DNA of 64,000 nt from Porphyromonas vaginalis (GCF_958301595.1 NZ_CATQJU010000001.1:496001-560000), one strand, 5' to 3'. Positions 15,066 through 24,962 are shown, counted from the stretch's first letter. Notes: generated from the sequence alone by a model not told the origin. Translations and numbers: made by a program.

Positions 15066-16016
15066 ATGCGATATCGTCTACTATTATATATACTACTGAT
15101 CTGTGGCGGCGGAGGTTTATGGAGCTTCGCGGCGGCACAGGATGTCGCCATCACGACTGAGCTGACTCCCTCGACTATTCAGATCGGCGAGTATGCACAG
15201 ATCAAGATGACTATCCGCACGAATGACCTCGACAACACGCTCCTCGTGATACCCCAAGAGCGGCAGATGGGGCAGGCGGAGATGATTGCCTTTGAGGTGA
15301 CCGACACGATACCGCTCCAGGGTACAGAGGTGCAGCTGAATGCGCTGATGACTATCACTTCGTTTGCCGAGGGAATGGCCGAGCTACCCGCTTTTGGTGT
15401 GACGGTGGGCGGGGAGAGCTACTTCTCCAAGCCACTTTACCTCAAGGTGACGATGCCCGAGGTGGACACGACGCAACCGCTCAAGTACAACCCAATCAAA
15501 GCACCTGTTTCGGTCTCGCTACGCTGGTGGGAGTATATTCTCCTCGTCCTCATGAACCCCATTACGTGGGTGGTGCTGGGCATCGTCATAGTGGTACTCC
15601 TCATCTTGTGGTACCGACACTACAAGCGCACACGACCCGAGCCCGAGGTGGTCGTGGTACCGCTGACCGCCTTAGAGACTTTCGACCAGAGGCTCGCCAC
15701 GTTGCGTGCCCTACCCTTTGACCAGCAAGAGGAGCAGATAGCTTACTACGATGGCTTGATCACCGCCTTGCGAAGCTATCTGACCGAAGGCTTAGGCTTG
15801 GAGATAGACGAATTGACCGCTCGCGAACTAGCCCAGCTACTCCAAAAGGCTCCCTACGGAGTGCCTCAGAGTGCGCTAGCGCAGTGGGTGATCCACTCAG
15901 AGTGGGTCCGCTTTGCCGACACTTGGGCGGAGCGTGCATGGCAAGCCGAAGACGCAACCAGTATCTACGAGATGGTGCATCAACTAGCTAGCAGAAAGGA
16001 GGATAAGTCGCTATGA
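15066..16016 (+). CDS. Bat-locus membrane protein (BatD/DUF4381-like)
   Basis: A 316-residue exported protein. A signal segment (LLLYILLICGGGGLWSFAAAQ) is followed by a beta-rich periplasmic domain of about 120 residues (VAITTELTPSTIQIGEYAQIKMTI), one membrane helix (PITWVVLGIVIVVLLILWY, near residue 175) and a helical cytoplasmic region (ALETFDQRLATLRALPF, YYDGLITALRSYLTEGLG). The layout resembles a short BatD. It overlaps batA by 4 bases (ATGA), so they are translationally coupled. In Bacteroidota bat operons such a gene lies between DUF58 and batA. Its precise role is not known. Confidence 0.75.
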   Translation: MRYRLLLYILLICGGGGLWSFAAAQDVAITTELTPSTIQIGEYAQIKMTIRTNDLDNTLLVIPQERQMGQAEMIAFEVTDTIPLQGTEVQLNALMTITSFAEGMAELPAFGVTVGGESYFSKPLYLKVTMPEVDTTQPLKYNPIKAPVSVSLRWWEYILLVLMNPITWVVLGIVIVVLLILWYRHYKRTRPEPEVVVVPLTALETFDQRLATLRALPFDQQEEQIAYYDGLITALRSYLTEGLGLEIDELTARELAQLLQKAPYGVPQSALAQWVIHSEWVRFADTWAERAWQAEDATSIYEMVHQLASRKEDKSL

Positions 16017-16993
16017 TATGGGTTCATCCTGAGTGGCTCTGGGCGCTCCTACTCTTACCGCTGCTGGTGCTGCTCTACATGCGCTACAACAAGCGTCACC
16101 AAGCAAAGCTTTCGCTCTCAGCATATCGTCTTTTGCCTAAGGGAAGCGGATGGCGGAGCTATCTGCGGGCTTTGCCTTTTGCCCTAGAGCTACTGGCACT
16201 GGCGGCGATGATCTTAGCACTGGCTCGCCCGCAAGACTCCAACCACTGGGAGGAGCGATCGATACAAGGCATCGACCTGGTCCTCGCTATGGACCTCAGT
16301 GGCAGTATGCAGGCACTAGACTTAAAGCCTAACCGCTTTGAGGCAGCGCGTGATGTGGCGAGCGAGATGATCGCTGCACGTCCGAATGATAATATAGGTC
16401 TGGTGGTTTTCGCGGGGGAGAGCTTTACGCTCTGTCCGCTGACAGTGGACCACAGCGTGATCCAGGAGATGCTCGAGACCACCGAGATAGGACAACTGGA
16501 GGACGGCACCGCCATAGGACTAGGCCTAGCAACGGCAATCAATACGCTCCGCGGAAGCGACAACAAGAGCAAAGTGATCATCCTCCTGACCGATGGGTCA
16601 AACAATGCGGGCGACATAACCCCCTCGATGGCCGCTGAGCTGGCACAGCAGTACGGCATACGCATCTACACGGTGGCAGCGGGAACCAATGGGGTCGCAA
16701 AGTTCCCCGTGCAGACAGCCTTCGGCACCGAGTATGTGGAGGCCGATGTGCAGATTGACGAAGGCACGCTACGACACATCGCCCAGCAGACGGGTGGCAA
16801 CTACTATCGTGCGACCGACGAGACGAAGCTGCACGAGATCTACAAGGAGATCGACTCCCTCGAGAAGTCTCGTCTCACCTCTCGCTCGGTGAGTGCTTAC
16901 GAAGAGCGCTACATGCTCTTTGCTTTGCTCGCTATCGTGCTCCTTGGCGTTGCCTTCTTATTACGAACCACCTTGCTGCGAGCTAACCCATGA
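16013..16993 (+). CDS. batA: VWA-domain membrane protein BatA
   Basis: A 326-residue inner-membrane protein. Two N-terminal helices (LWALLLLPLLVLLYM; ALPFALELLALAAMILALA) flank a short loop. A VWA domain follows, with the MIDAS motif DLSGSM (near residue 94), the threonine in LEDGTAIGLGLATA and the aspartate in LLTDGSNNAGD. A last helix lies at MLFALLAIVLLGVAFLL. The HPEWLWALLLLP opening is the usual BatA N-terminus. Bat proteins were linked to aerotolerance in Bacteroides fragilis; the molecular function is unsettled and probably involves MoxR-assisted envelope complexes. Overlaps both neighbours by 4 bases. Confidence 0.92.
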   Translation: MIWVHPEWLWALLLLPLLVLLYMRYNKRHQAKLSLSAYRLLPKGSGWRSYLRALPFALELLALAAMILALARPQDSNHWEERSIQGIDLVLAMDLSGSMQALDLKPNRFEAARDVASEMIAARPNDNIGLVVFAGESFTLCPLTVDHSVIQEMLETTEIGQLEDGTAIGLGLATAINTLRGSDNKSKVIILLTDGSNNAGDITPSMAAELAQQYGIRIYTVAAGTNGVAKFPVQTAFGTEYVEADVQIDEGTLRHIAQQTGGNYYRATDETKLHEIYKEIDSLEKSRLTSRSVSAYEERYMLFALLAIVLLGVAFLLRTTLLRANP

Positions 16994-18018
16994 TACAGTT
17001 TGCCTATCCCCTCCTGCTGTGGCTCCTGCTACTCGTACCGCTACTGCTACTCGTTATGATCGTCGGTCAGAGACGGCAACGCAAGCAGCAGCTGCGCTTT
17101 GCCACGCCTCAGATGCTACGGCAGATCATGCCCGACCGCTCTGCCAAGCGGGACTGGTGGCGCGCCTCGCTCAAGCTCATCGCCATCGCTCTGCTCATCG
17201 TGGCACTGGCTCGTCCGCAACTCTACACCCATGCGCCCGTCTCGTCACAGCAGACGATCGGTGTCGACCTAGCCTTCTGCATAGACGTCTCCAACTCGAT
17301 GGCGGCACGTGACGTCAAGCCCGACCGTATCGGCTTTGCCAAGCAGATTGTGACCCATACGATGCAGGAGTTGGCGGGTTCACGAGTAGCTATGGTCGTC
17401 TTCGCTGGAGGCGCTTACATACGTCTGCCACTGACGCCCGACTTGCCGACGGCTCGCACCTTCCTCGCAGACATACAGCCTGGCATGGTCTCCAACCAAG
17501 GCACCAATCTAGGGCAAGCGCTCGAGCGCTCCGCACAAGCACTCGCAGCGCCCTCACGAGCCGGCAAAGCGGTCATCATCCTGACCGATGGCGAGGATCA
17601 CGAGGGCGGACTAGAAGAGGGCATCGAGCGACTCAAGAAGCAGGGAATCAAGGCTTACGTCGTAACCATCGGACTCCCCGAGGGTGCCAACATTCCTATT
17701 GGTGAAACGCTCCTCACCGACTCGCTCGGCGTGCCGGTACTCTCGAAGCCTAACCCCGAGATCACGGCAGAGATAGCCAACGCCACGGGCGGACAGAGCT
17801 TCGTCGGTAGCAGTCCCCGTGCCATTAGCAACCAGCTGGTCAACCAGCTCCGCACTTTGCCCCAAGCCAATCTGAGTGGCGAGGGTGAGCAGATCGAGGA
17901 GCTCTATGCGCTCCCCACGCTAGCTGCGCTCCTCTTGCTCCTGCTCGCCAATGGGATCATGCGCCGCAAGAGCCGCCTGTTCAGTCGTATTCAAATCTTT
18001 GGTCATCATGATGCGTAA
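16990..18018 (+). CDS. batB: VWA-domain membrane protein BatB
   Basis: A 342-residue paralogue of BatA with the same order: two N-terminal helices (YPLLLWLLLLVPLLLLVMI; LIAIALLIVALA), a VWA domain with MIDAS DVSNSM (near residue 97), GTNLGQALERSAQ and ILTDGEDHEGG, and a C-terminal helix (LPTLAALLLLLLANGIM). The IGLPEGANIPIGETLLTDSLG insertion is typical of BatB. It overlaps batA and batC. BatA and BatB are thought to form a membrane complex; this is family knowledge, not visible here. Confidence 0.92.
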   Translation: MIQFAYPLLLWLLLLVPLLLLVMIVGQRRQRKQQLRFATPQMLRQIMPDRSAKRDWWRASLKLIAIALLIVALARPQLYTHAPVSSQQTIGVDLAFCIDVSNSMAARDVKPDRIGFAKQIVTHTMQELAGSRVAMVVFAGGAYIRLPLTPDLPTARTFLADIQPGMVSNQGTNLGQALERSAQALAAPSRAGKAVIILTDGEDHEGGLEEGIERLKKQGIKAYVVTIGLPEGANIPIGETLLTDSLGVPVLSKPNPEITAEIANATGGQSFVGSSPRAISNQLVNQLRTLPQANLSGEGEQIEELYALPTLAALLLLLLANGIMRRKSRLFSRIQIFGHHDA

Positions 18019-18667
18019 GCTTCTATATATTGTCTTACTCTTGCTCTCTAGCCTGACGCTCATCGGGCAGACCGTACGTCTAGACGCACGGCGGGGCAAT
18101 AAGAGCTACAATCGGAGCAACTACTCGTCAGCACGCGCCGCTTATCTCTCGTCCGTGGCTCGTGACTCGACCTACGCTCCCGCCCGACTCGGTCTGGGCG
18201 ATGCCCTCTACATGTCGGGCGACACGGTCGCTGCCGTGCAGATGTGGCAGCGTATAGCGAGCGACAGCAAGGCTGATCCACGCTTGCAAGCCTTAGCGTG
18301 GCACAACCTGGGCAACCGCTGTATGGACACGCAGCAGTATGACAAAGCGATCGAAGCTTACAAAGAGTCGCTCCGCAGAAACCCTACCGACGATGAGACG
18401 CGCTACAACTTAGCCCTGGCGATCAAGCTCAACAAGCAGCCCCCACAGCAAGGTGGCGGGGGCGGTGGTGGCGGCTCACAGTCCGATCCGTCGCAGACAC
18501 CTCCCGACCAGCAGCCCCAAGAGCAGCCGCAAGGTAAGGAGCCGGACCTCGACAAGTCTCAGGCTGACCGTATCCTCGATGCGCTACGCCAGCAAGAGCA
18601 ACACACACGCCAGCGCATCAACCAGCGCCAGCCACAGCAAAAGAATCAGAACAAGAAGAACTGGTAA
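18008..18667 (+). CDS. batC: TPR-repeat protein BatC
   Basis: About 219 residues. The start at 18008 (MMRKLLYIVLLLLSS) gives a proper signal peptide; a longer frame from 17951 lies inside batB. TPR units follow: YSSARAAYLSSVARDSTYAPARLGLGDALY and LAWHNLGNRCMDTQQYDKAIEAYKESLRRNP. A low-complexity linker (a run of eight glycines, then Ser/Pro/Gln) leads to a Gln/Arg-rich helical C-terminus (DRILDALRQQEQHTRQRINQ). Periplasmic or membrane-anchored adaptor, by family. Shares a base with batD (TAATG). Confidence 0.88.
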   Translation: MMRKLLYIVLLLLSSLTLIGQTVRLDARRGNKSYNRSNYSSARAAYLSSVARDSTYAPARLGLGDALYMSGDTVAAVQMWQRIASDSKADPRLQALAWHNLGNRCMDTQQYDKAIEAYKESLRRNPTDDETRYNLALAIKLNKQPPQQGGGGGGGGSQSDPSQTPPDQQPQEQPQGKEPDLDKSQADRILDALRQQEQHTRQRINQRQPQQKNQNKKNW

Positions 18668-20448
18668 TGCTACGCCTACGCACTTCGATACAACGCACTC
18701 TCCTGACACTCATCTGGCTCTGTGCCATCGCCTTCGCAGGCTTAGCACAGCTCACGGTGATCGTACCCCAGCAGGTTGCCGAGGGAGAGACCTTCCAGTT
18801 AGTTTATCGTGCTGCGGGAGCGCACGAGCTAGGTGCTTTCACCGCTCCTCAGATTGCCTCTGGGCTGAAAGTGCTCTACGGACCTCAACTCAACGTACTA
18901 CACAAGATGAGCGGAGGCGTCTCAAAAGAGTACACCACCATCACCTATACGCTGCAAGCGACCAAGGCGGGTAGCTATGCCATCAGTGCTGCTCAGCTAC
19001 GAGTCGGGCAGAAGAGCCTCACGGCGCTATCTAGGCGCATACAAGTCGCCAAGGCGCAAGGGCTCTCGCAGCAGGCTATCGCCTCTGGCGAGTCGCTACA
19101 GGTAGCAGACCGAGACATGTATATGCGTGCCGTCGTCTCCTCGCAGTCGGTCTACACACAGCAGCCCGTCCTCGTATCGCTCTACCTCTACTCACGCTAT
19201 GGCAACCTCGCAGGCGTAGACCGCAAGCCACCCGAGGTGACTGACTTCGTCACCAAGGAGATCCCGCTACAGCACACCAGCCTCACCACAGAGCGCGTCG
19301 GGGGCAGGCTCATGTACAAGGCACTCATCTGGCAGATCCTCGCCTACCCACAGCGTAGTGGCGAGCTAGTCATCCCCTCCTTTGAGTATGACTTCCAGGT
19401 ATCTGTAAATCGGAAGGTGGATAACGAGGAAGACCTTTTTGCCAATAAAGCTGTCGCAACGGCTCATAAGAAGTTGCACTCGCAACCCTTGAAGTTGACC
19501 GTGCGACCACTCCCAGAGGGAGCTCCCGAGGGATTCGATCAGTTGGTCGGCTCCTTCCAGGTCAAGGGTACCCTCTCCGCACCCGACCCGACCTACGAGA
19601 CGGGTCGCGCCATGACCTACCGACTAGAGATCACAGGGCGGGGCAATGTCTCCCTACTCTTAGCTCCAGAGCTAGGCTTGTCCGACAAATTTGAAGTGTA
19701 TGAGCCACAGCTCATCCGTGACGACCAAGAGGTGCGCAATGGCAATACGGAGGTTCACCGCATCTACGAATACACCATCATACCGCACGCCACAGGACAG
19801 CAGACGGTGCCTGCCGTCAGCCTCCCCTACTTTGACCCCGCTACGAATAGCTACCGTACCGCCACGACAGCACCTATCCGTATAGAGGTAGCGCAAGGCT
19901 CTAACGATGTACCACAAGTGGGCAAAGCTGGAGAGGCAAGCAGCTCACAGCGATATACGCCCTACCCCTACGATGCGCCTGCTCCGACCATCGTATGGCG
20001 CCCCTGGAGTCGTGCCGGATGGGCTTACTGGCTCCTCTACGTGCTCCTGCTCATCGGTGGCGGAGTCGCTTATTGGCTCATACGTAGCGATCAGCGTCTC
20101 CGTGCCGACCATGTCGCTTATCATAAGAAGCGCTCCACGCCTCTGGCGGAGCAGCAGATCCAGGCGATACGTCAGCTCATCAAGGCGGGGCAGCAGTCGG
20201 AGGCTACGACCCGACTCTACGCTACCATAACGCACTATCTGCAAGATCACTACACGCTAGCCACCTCCAGCCTCACACGGCAGCAGCTAGCGAGTGCACT
20301 CAAGCAGCAGGGCGTAGCGGACGCAGAGGTCAACGCGTGGCTCACCCTCCTCTCAGAGATCGAGCTAGCACGCTATGCGCCACAGCAAGAGGGCGACAGC
20401 CTACCCCGCTGGGTAGACCAGCTAGAGCAACTCATCTCGCAGTCGTGA
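18667..20448 (+). CDS. batD: BatD, large membrane-anchored Bat protein
   Basis: A 593-residue protein. A signal segment (LLTLIWLCAIAFAGLAQ) is followed by repeated Ig-like beta domains (LTVIVPQQVAEGETFQLVYRA; DRDMYMRAVVSSQSVYTQQPVLVSLYLY; ETGRAMTYRLEITGRGNVSLL), one membrane helix near residue 455 (WAYWLLYVLLLIGGGVAYWLI), and a cytoplasmic helical tail. This is the normal BatD layout and length. A strong terminator follows, so batE, present in some Bacteroidota operons, is absent here. Confidence 0.9.
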   Translation: MLRLRTSIQRTLLTLIWLCAIAFAGLAQLTVIVPQQVAEGETFQLVYRAAGAHELGAFTAPQIASGLKVLYGPQLNVLHKMSGGVSKEYTTITYTLQATKAGSYAISAAQLRVGQKSLTALSRRIQVAKAQGLSQQAIASGESLQVADRDMYMRAVVSSQSVYTQQPVLVSLYLYSRYGNLAGVDRKPPEVTDFVTKEIPLQHTSLTTERVGGRLMYKALIWQILAYPQRSGELVIPSFEYDFQVSVNRKVDNEEDLFANKAVATAHKKLHSQPLKLTVRPLPEGAPEGFDQLVGSFQVKGTLSAPDPTYETGRAMTYRLEITGRGNVSLLLAPELGLSDKFEVYEPQLIRDDQEVRNGNTEVHRIYEYTIIPHATGQQTVPAVSLPYFDPATNSYRTATTAPIRIEVAQGSNDVPQVGKAGEASSSQRYTPYPYDAPAPTIVWRPWSRAGWAYWLLYVLLLIGGGVAYWLIRSDQRLRADHVAYHKKRSTPLAEQQIQAIRQLIKAGQQSEATTRLYATITHYLQDHYTLATSSLTRQQLASALKQQGVADAEVNAWLTLLSEIELARYAPQQEGDSLPRWVDQLEQLISQS

Positions 20449-20480
20449 TAGCTTCGCATCGAAGCTCGACAAAATACTAA

Positions 20481-20516
20481 GCCCCCCTCATCACAAGACG
20501 AGGGGGGCTTCTTTTA
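20481..20516 (+). terminator. Terminator of the bat operon
   Basis: Perfect stem GCCCCCCTC / GAGGGGGGC with a 10-base loop, then TTCTTTT. Confidence 0.92.
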
Positions 20517-20538
20517 TCTTTCAGCTGTTCGGCTAAAC

Positions 20539-20612
20539 GGTTCCTCCGTTGGAACTAAAGAGTTCCCCCCTTGGAACTTTTTAGTTCCAAGAGGGGAACA
20601 ATTTTTGGAACT
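20539..20612. repeat. Cluster of 16-bp palindromes GTTCC-N6-GGAAC
   Basis: Three full units, GTTCCTCCGTTGGAAC, GTTCCCCCCTTGGAAC and GTTCCAAGAGGGGAAC, plus a partial TTTTTGGAAC. The second and third can also pair with each other across TTTT to form a larger hairpin. A second cluster with the same TTCC-N6-GGAA core lies at 29318-29403. Confidence 0.7.
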
Positions 20613-20702
20613 CGTATCTACAACAGATACAGTCTGATAGGGATGGAATAAGTAGTCAGAGTGACTGACTCCCGGGGTACTAAAGGTTACAGCACATCCT
20701 TC

Positions 20703-21254
20703 TCAAAACTTCACTCTGAAGGTAGTATAGTACCAAAACTCCTCTGAATCTAGCTTCTGATATGGGGGTAAGAAGAGCTCTACCGATTTGAATCCTGTGT
20801 AGGAGATCAGTCGTGTCACATCATTGTAGTTATACTCAGTCGTCTCCATCTGCGCTCTAATCGTTCCTACAAGCTTATCCCCACGAGACACTAATATGTC
20901 TGCCTCAAAAGTTTCTTTCTGATGAGACCATGCCGCAGGATCTTGAACTGGTGGTTGTGGCGTGGGAGACATCATTGTACCGATACGTAGCACGATCTCA
21001 TTACCCTTCTGATACTCACTTAAGTCGTGGTATTGACCTGTCTCAACTCTTCGAACCTGTACATGCAGCTCATCTGTGGGGACAACCTCAGGAGTTAGAT
21101 TGACTATCCTAAAGGAGATACAGGAAGCTATAGGGGGGTTATTGGGAGTTGGTCCATCGCAAGAGCTAAGTAGCCCTAGGATAAGCAGGCTTGCAACTAG
21201 GGTAAAAACCTTAGCACTGGTCATTAGTATTTCGGATAAATGCTTAGTCGACAT
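20703..21254 (-). CDS. Predicted lipoprotein, unknown function
   Basis: About 183 residues from the ATG at 21254 (MSTKHLSEILMTSAKV); an ATG at 21224 is the alternative. Both give a hydrophobic segment (FTLVASLLILGLLSSC) with lipobox LLSSC. The 21254 start leaves a 5' leader of about 30 nt after the promoter at 21290-21319. The mature protein is beta-rich (CISFRIVNLTPEVVPTDELHVQVRRV; FEADILVSRGDKLVGTIRAQM) and matches no family I recognise. It stands alone, divergent from proS. Envelope lipoprotein by signal; function unknown. Confidence 0.72.
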   Translation of the reverse strand: MSTKHLSEILMTSAKVFTLVASLLILGLLSSCDGPTPNNPPIASCISFRIVNLTPEVVPTDELHVQVRRVETGQYHDLSEYQKGNEIVLRIGTMMSPTPQPPVQDPAAWSHQKETFEADILVSRGDKLVGTIRAQMETTEYNYNDVTRLISYTGFKSVELFLPPYQKLDSEEFWYYTTFRVKF

Positions 21255-21289
21255 ATTCTTCAGGTCTGAAGTGATTTGGTTTCTAGGAG

Positions 21290-21319
21290 CAAAGGTACAC
21301 AAGCTTCTCTAAAAGGCAA
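21290..21319 (-). promoter_or_regulatory. Promoter of the minus-strand lipoprotein gene
   Basis: On the minus strand, TTG (21319-21317), a 19-base spacer and TACCTTTG (21297-21290): a full Bacteroidota consensus promoter. Confidence 0.75.
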
Positions 21320-21375
21320 GTGCCAAGATTCTCCTGCGAGGACACTGACTACTAGTCTCTAATCGCTAAAAGCAT

Positions 21376-21383
21376 TACCTTTG
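21376..21383 (+). promoter_or_regulatory. Promoter -7 box for proS
   Basis: TACCTTTG, 30 bases before the proS start. It lies back to back with the divergent lipoprotein promoter. Confidence 0.65.
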
Positions 21384-21413
21384 CCAATAGAATAAATTAG
21401 ATAGACTAGCATC

Positions 21414-22898
21414 ATGGCTAAAAAAGAGATCAAAGAACTCACACCACGTGACGAAAACTACTCACAGTGGTACCAAGATATCGTCGTAAAGGCCGGACTG
21501 GCTGAGAACTCCTCCGTGCGTGGCTGTATGGTCATCAAGCCCTACGGCTACGGCATCTGGGAAAAGATGCAGCAAGACCTCGATCGCCGATTTAAGGAGA
21601 CGGGACACAGCAACGCTTACTTCCCGCTCTTTATCCCTAAGAGCTACCTCAGCCGCGAGGCGGAGCATGTCGAGGGCTTTGCCAAGGAGTGTGCCGTCGT
21701 GACGCACTACAGACTGCGTACCAACGAGGCGGGCGATGGCGTAGAGGTAGACCCCAATGCGAAGCTCGAGGAGGAGCTGATCGTTCGTCCGACGAGTGAG
21801 ACGATCATCTGGAGTACCTACAAGAACTGGATCCAGAGCTACCGCGACCTGCCTCTACTCTGTAATCAGTGGGCCAACGTGGTGCGCTGGGAGATGCGTA
21901 CGCGTCTCTTCCTTCGCACGGCTGAGTTCCTCTGGCAAGAGGGTCACACGGCACATGCTACCCAAGAGGAGGCAATCGCTGAGGCGCGCAAGATGATTGG
22001 TGTCTACGAGGACTTCGCCCGTGAGATGCTGGCACTGCCGGTTATCGTTGGAGTCAAGAGTGAGACCGAGCGCTTCGCTGGAGCTATCGACACCTACACC
22101 ATCGAGGCTATGATGCAGGATGGTAAAGCTTTGCAGTCTGGTACTTCGCACTTCCTAGGACAAAACTTCGCCAAGGCGTTTGACGTTACCTTCCTCGATA
22201 AGGAAGGCAATCGTGACTACGTCTGGGCTACCTCGTGGGGCGTATCCACACGTCTCGTCGGTGCACTCATCATGGCACACAGCGACGACAACGGACTGGT
22301 GCTGCCGCCACGCATTGCACCTATTCAGGTGGTCATCGTGCCGATCTACAAGAGCGAGGAGGAGCTGCAACGCATCCACGAGACAGCCGACAAGATCGTC
22401 AGCGAGCTACGTCAGCATGGCGTATCGGTTCAGATTGATGACAACGACAATAAGAAGCCCGGGTGGAAGTTTGCGGAGTATGAGATGAAGGGTGTCCCCG
22501 TACGTCTTGCTCTCGGTATGCGCGACCTGGAGCATGGCACCGTCGAGGTGGCTCGTCGTGACACACTCACCAAGGAGACCATGCCACTAGAGGGCATCTC
22601 TGCACATATTGAGCAGCTACTTGAGGATATCCAGAGCAATCTTTACAACCGCTCGCTCCAGTCCCTCAAGGATCGCACCTACATCTGCGACAGCTACGAT
22701 GAGTTCAAGGAGCGCATCGAGGACGGCGGCTTCTTCCTCTGCCACTGGGACGGCACAGCCGAGACGGAGGCACGTATCAAGGAGGAGACCAAAGCAACGA
22801 TCCGCTGCATACCTCGTGACATACCCTCAGAGCCTGGTCGCTGTATGGTGACTGGTCGCCCCTCTAAGTGCCGGGTCATCATCGCTCGCTCTTACTAA
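21414..22898 (+). CDS. proS: Prolyl-tRNA synthetase (ProS type 3)
   Basis: Charges tRNA-Pro with proline. At 494 residues it is the short archaeal/eukaryotic-type enzyme without the bacterial editing insertion. Class II motifs are visible: motif 2 region [32 protein letters not shown] and motif 3 [33 protein letters not shown]. The anticodon-binding domain follows ([26 protein letters not shown]), with the zinc-like C-terminal domain ending IIARSY. A promoter lies 30 bases upstream. queC follows after 11 bases and pif1-like after 8 more, so these are probably co-transcribed. Confidence 0.96.
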   Translation: MAKKEIKELTPRDENYSQWYQDIVVKAGLAENSSVRGCMVIKPYGYGIWEKMQQDLDRRFKETGHSNAYFPLFIPKSYLSREAEHVEGFAKECAVVTHYRLRTNEAGDGVEVDPNAKLEEELIVRPTSETIIWSTYKNWIQSYRDLPLLCNQWANVVRWEMRTRLFLRTAEFLWQEGHTAHATQEEAIAEARKMIGVYEDFAREMLALPVIVGVKSETERFAGAIDTYTIEAMMQDGKALQSGTSHFLGQNFAKAFDVTFLDKEGNRDYVWATSWGVSTRLVGALIMAHSDDNGLVLPPRIAPIQVVIVPIYKSEEELQRIHETADKIVSELRQHGVSVQIDDNDNKKPGWKFAEYEMKGVPVRLALGMRDLEHGTVEVARRDTLTKETMPLEGISAHIEQLLEDIQSNLYNRSLQSLKDRTYICDSYDEFKERIEDGGFFLCHWDGTAETEARIKEETKATIRCIPRDIPSEPGRCMVTGRPSKCRVIIARSY

Positions 22899-22909
22899 GA
22901 CATAAGACA

Positions 22910-23569
22910 ATGAAAATGCGCAATTCACTGATCGCACACTCAGGCGGTGTGGATAGCACGACGCTCCTCTACGAGTATCGTGAGGAGGTGGCTTGTGCTG
23001 TGGGCTTCGACTACGGCTCCAAGCACAATGCTCGTGAGCTGGCCGCCGCCAAGGCTATCTGCCGTGAGCTAGAGATACCCTACCTAATCATCCCACTCGC
23101 CTTCATCGAGGAGTACTTTCGCAGTGACCTTCTCCTCTCGGGTGGCGAGATGCAGCTCGGGGACTATTCTGAGGAGAATATAAGCTCGACGGTGGTACCC
23201 TTTCGCAATGGTATCATGCTGAGCGTCCTCGCAGGGTTGGCCGAGAGCCGAGACTTGCAGCAGGTACTCATAGCCAACCACTTTGGCGACCACGCCATCT
23301 ACCCAGACTGTCGTGAGAGTTTTGTCAAGCCTATGGGCGAGGCGATCACGGCTGGCACCAGCAATGGAGTCAAGCTGGTGGCACCCTACACGAAGCTCAC
23401 GAAAGCTGAGATCGTAGCTCGGGGCACTCGTCTTGGGGTGCCTTACGGCAAAACGTACAGTTGCTATCAAGGGGGCGAGCGTCACTGCGGACGCTGCGGC
23501 ACCTGTCGGGAGCGGCACGAGGCTTTTGTAGCAAACGGACTGGAGGACCCGACGCTTTACGAGGAGTAG
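22910..23569 (+). CDS. queC: 7-cyano-7-deazaguanine synthase
   Basis: Converts 7-carboxy-7-deazaguanine to preQ0 with ATP and ammonia, a step towards queuosine in tRNA. The product is 219 residues from the ATG at 22910 (MKMRNSLIAHSGGVDSTT); the longer frame from 22868 overlaps proS. The PP-loop ATP site SGGVDSTT is at residues about 10-17. The C-terminal zinc ligands are in SCYQGGERHCGRCGTCRERHEAF (C-x7-C-x2-C-x2-C). GDHAIYPDCRESF and VKLVAPYTKLTKAEIV are further QueC blocks. No other queuosine genes are in the window. Confidence 0.94.
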   Translation: MKMRNSLIAHSGGVDSTTLLYEYREEVACAVGFDYGSKHNARELAAAKAICRELEIPYLIIPLAFIEEYFRSDLLLSGGEMQLGDYSEENISSTVVPFRNGIMLSVLAGLAESRDLQQVLIANHFGDHAIYPDCRESFVKPMGEAITAGTSNGVKLVAPYTKLTKAEIVARGTRLGVPYGKTYSCYQGGERHCGRCGTCRERHEAFVANGLEDPTLYEE

Positions 23570-23577
23570 GTAGCGGT

Positions 23578-24933
23578 ATGCTCGTTATCCCAGAAGCTTT
23601 CGATCAGAACAATGCCGAGCAGATGTCTGCCCTGCAATGTTTGGAGCAAACCTCTATGAGTCTCTTCCTGACAGGTAGTGCGGGAACGGGCAAGTCCTAC
23701 TTCCTGCAGCACTACTGCGAGGTAACTCACAAGAAGTTTGTCAAGCTGGCTCCGACGGGCCTCGCTGCGCTCAACATCCATGGGCAGACGATCCACAGCT
23801 TCTTCCGGCTACCGCTAGCACCGCTGACAGATGCCAACCATACCTCCGCCATCACACGCCGCTACCGCAAGGACAAGCGGGAGCTCATCCGTCAGCTCGA
23901 TCTGATCATCATCGACGAGATCTCGATGGTGCGATGCGACCTGCTAGATGCCATGGATCGTATCCTGCGCAGCGTGAGGCACAGTCGGGTGCCCTTTGGG
24001 GGTGTGCAGCTCCTCATGGTGGGCGACCCATTTCAGCTACCGCCAGTCACGACAACAGCCGATCAGGAGGAGATGCAGCGCGCCTACCCTGAGAGCGACG
24101 GCTTTTACTTCTTTGAGGCGCACGCCTACGCTACACTGGCACCTATCTCCATAGTCCTACGTCGCATGTATCGTCAGAGCGATCAGCACTTCGTCTCCGC
24201 ACTTGAGGAGATCCGTCTAGGACGTGTCAGCGATGACACGGTCGCCCTGCTCAACAGCCGCGTCTCCCCGCAGTGGCAGGAGGAGCTACTCCAGAGCGAC
24301 CAGCATGCGGTGCTACTCTTCTCTCACAGAGCCAATGTGGAGACGTACAACCAGTCTCGCTGCGCCCAGCTTGATGCCAAAGAGGTAACCTTCCGAGGCA
24401 AGCTCAAGGGCAAGATCCCCGCCTCTGCGCTGCCCGTCCCCGAAGAATTTTCGCTCAAGGTGGGGACCCAGGTGATGCTCGTGAGCAACCACCCCGACGG
24501 AGCGTGGGTCAACGGCACGACGGGCGTCATCACGAAGCTCGTCGGCGGGACTATCGGCGACATCACGGAGCCGTATGCCAAGGTGAAGACGCCCGATGGC
24601 GAGACTATCATCGTCACGCCACACACCTGGTCGCAGGTGGACTACGACTACGACGAGGAGAAGGGAGAGATCGTCGAGCGACAGACCGGCTCCTACACGC
24701 AGCTACCGCTCATCGTCGCTTACTCTATCACAGTACACAAAGCGCAGGGGCAAACGTGCGACCAAATCGTGGTCGACCCAAGTCGCTTCTTCGCCCCAGG
24801 ACAAGGGTACGTCGCCCTCAGTCGCTGTCGTACGCTCGAGGGGCTGACACTCACACAGCCGCTCAAGCCACATAACCTACGCACCGCCCCCTCGGTACTA
24901 CAGTTCTACCGAAAGATCCTTTCGCACGTCTAG
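23578..24933 (+). CDS. Pif1/RecD2-like DNA helicase
   Basis: A 451-residue superfamily 1 helicase. Motif I (Walker A) is FLTGSAGTGKSYF near residue 37, then PTGLAALNIHGQTIHSFF, motif II LIIIDEISMVRCDLLDAMD, motif III QLLMVGDPFQLPPV, and the C-terminal motifs GTQVMLVSNHPDGAWVNGTTG, YSITVHKAQGQT and GQGYVALSRCRTLEGL. This layout fits 5'-3' helicases of the Pif1/RecD group, which work in replication or recombination. The chosen ATG follows queC by 8 bases; the longer frame from 23461 lies within queC. The gene converges on the metallophosphoesterase with a 29-base gap and no visible terminator. Confidence 0.87.
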   Translation: MLVIPEAFDQNNAEQMSALQCLEQTSMSLFLTGSAGTGKSYFLQHYCEVTHKKFVKLAPTGLAALNIHGQTIHSFFRLPLAPLTDANHTSAITRRYRKDKRELIRQLDLIIIDEISMVRCDLLDAMDRILRSVRHSRVPFGGVQLLMVGDPFQLPPVTTTADQEEMQRAYPESDGFYFFEAHAYATLAPISIVLRRMYRQSDQHFVSALEEIRLGRVSDDTVALLNSRVSPQWQEELLQSDQHAVLLFSHRANVETYNQSRCAQLDAKEVTFRGKLKGKIPASALPVPEEFSLKVGTQVMLVSNHPDGAWVNGTTGVITKLVGGTIGDITEPYAKVKTPDGETIIVTPHTWSQVDYDYDEEKGEIVERQTGSYTQLPLIVAYSITVHKAQGQTCDQIVVDPSRFFAPGQGYVALSRCRTLEGLTLTQPLKPHNLRTAPSVLQFYRKILSHV

Positions 24934-24962
24934 CCCAAAGACTAAAGAAGCAATCCTATATT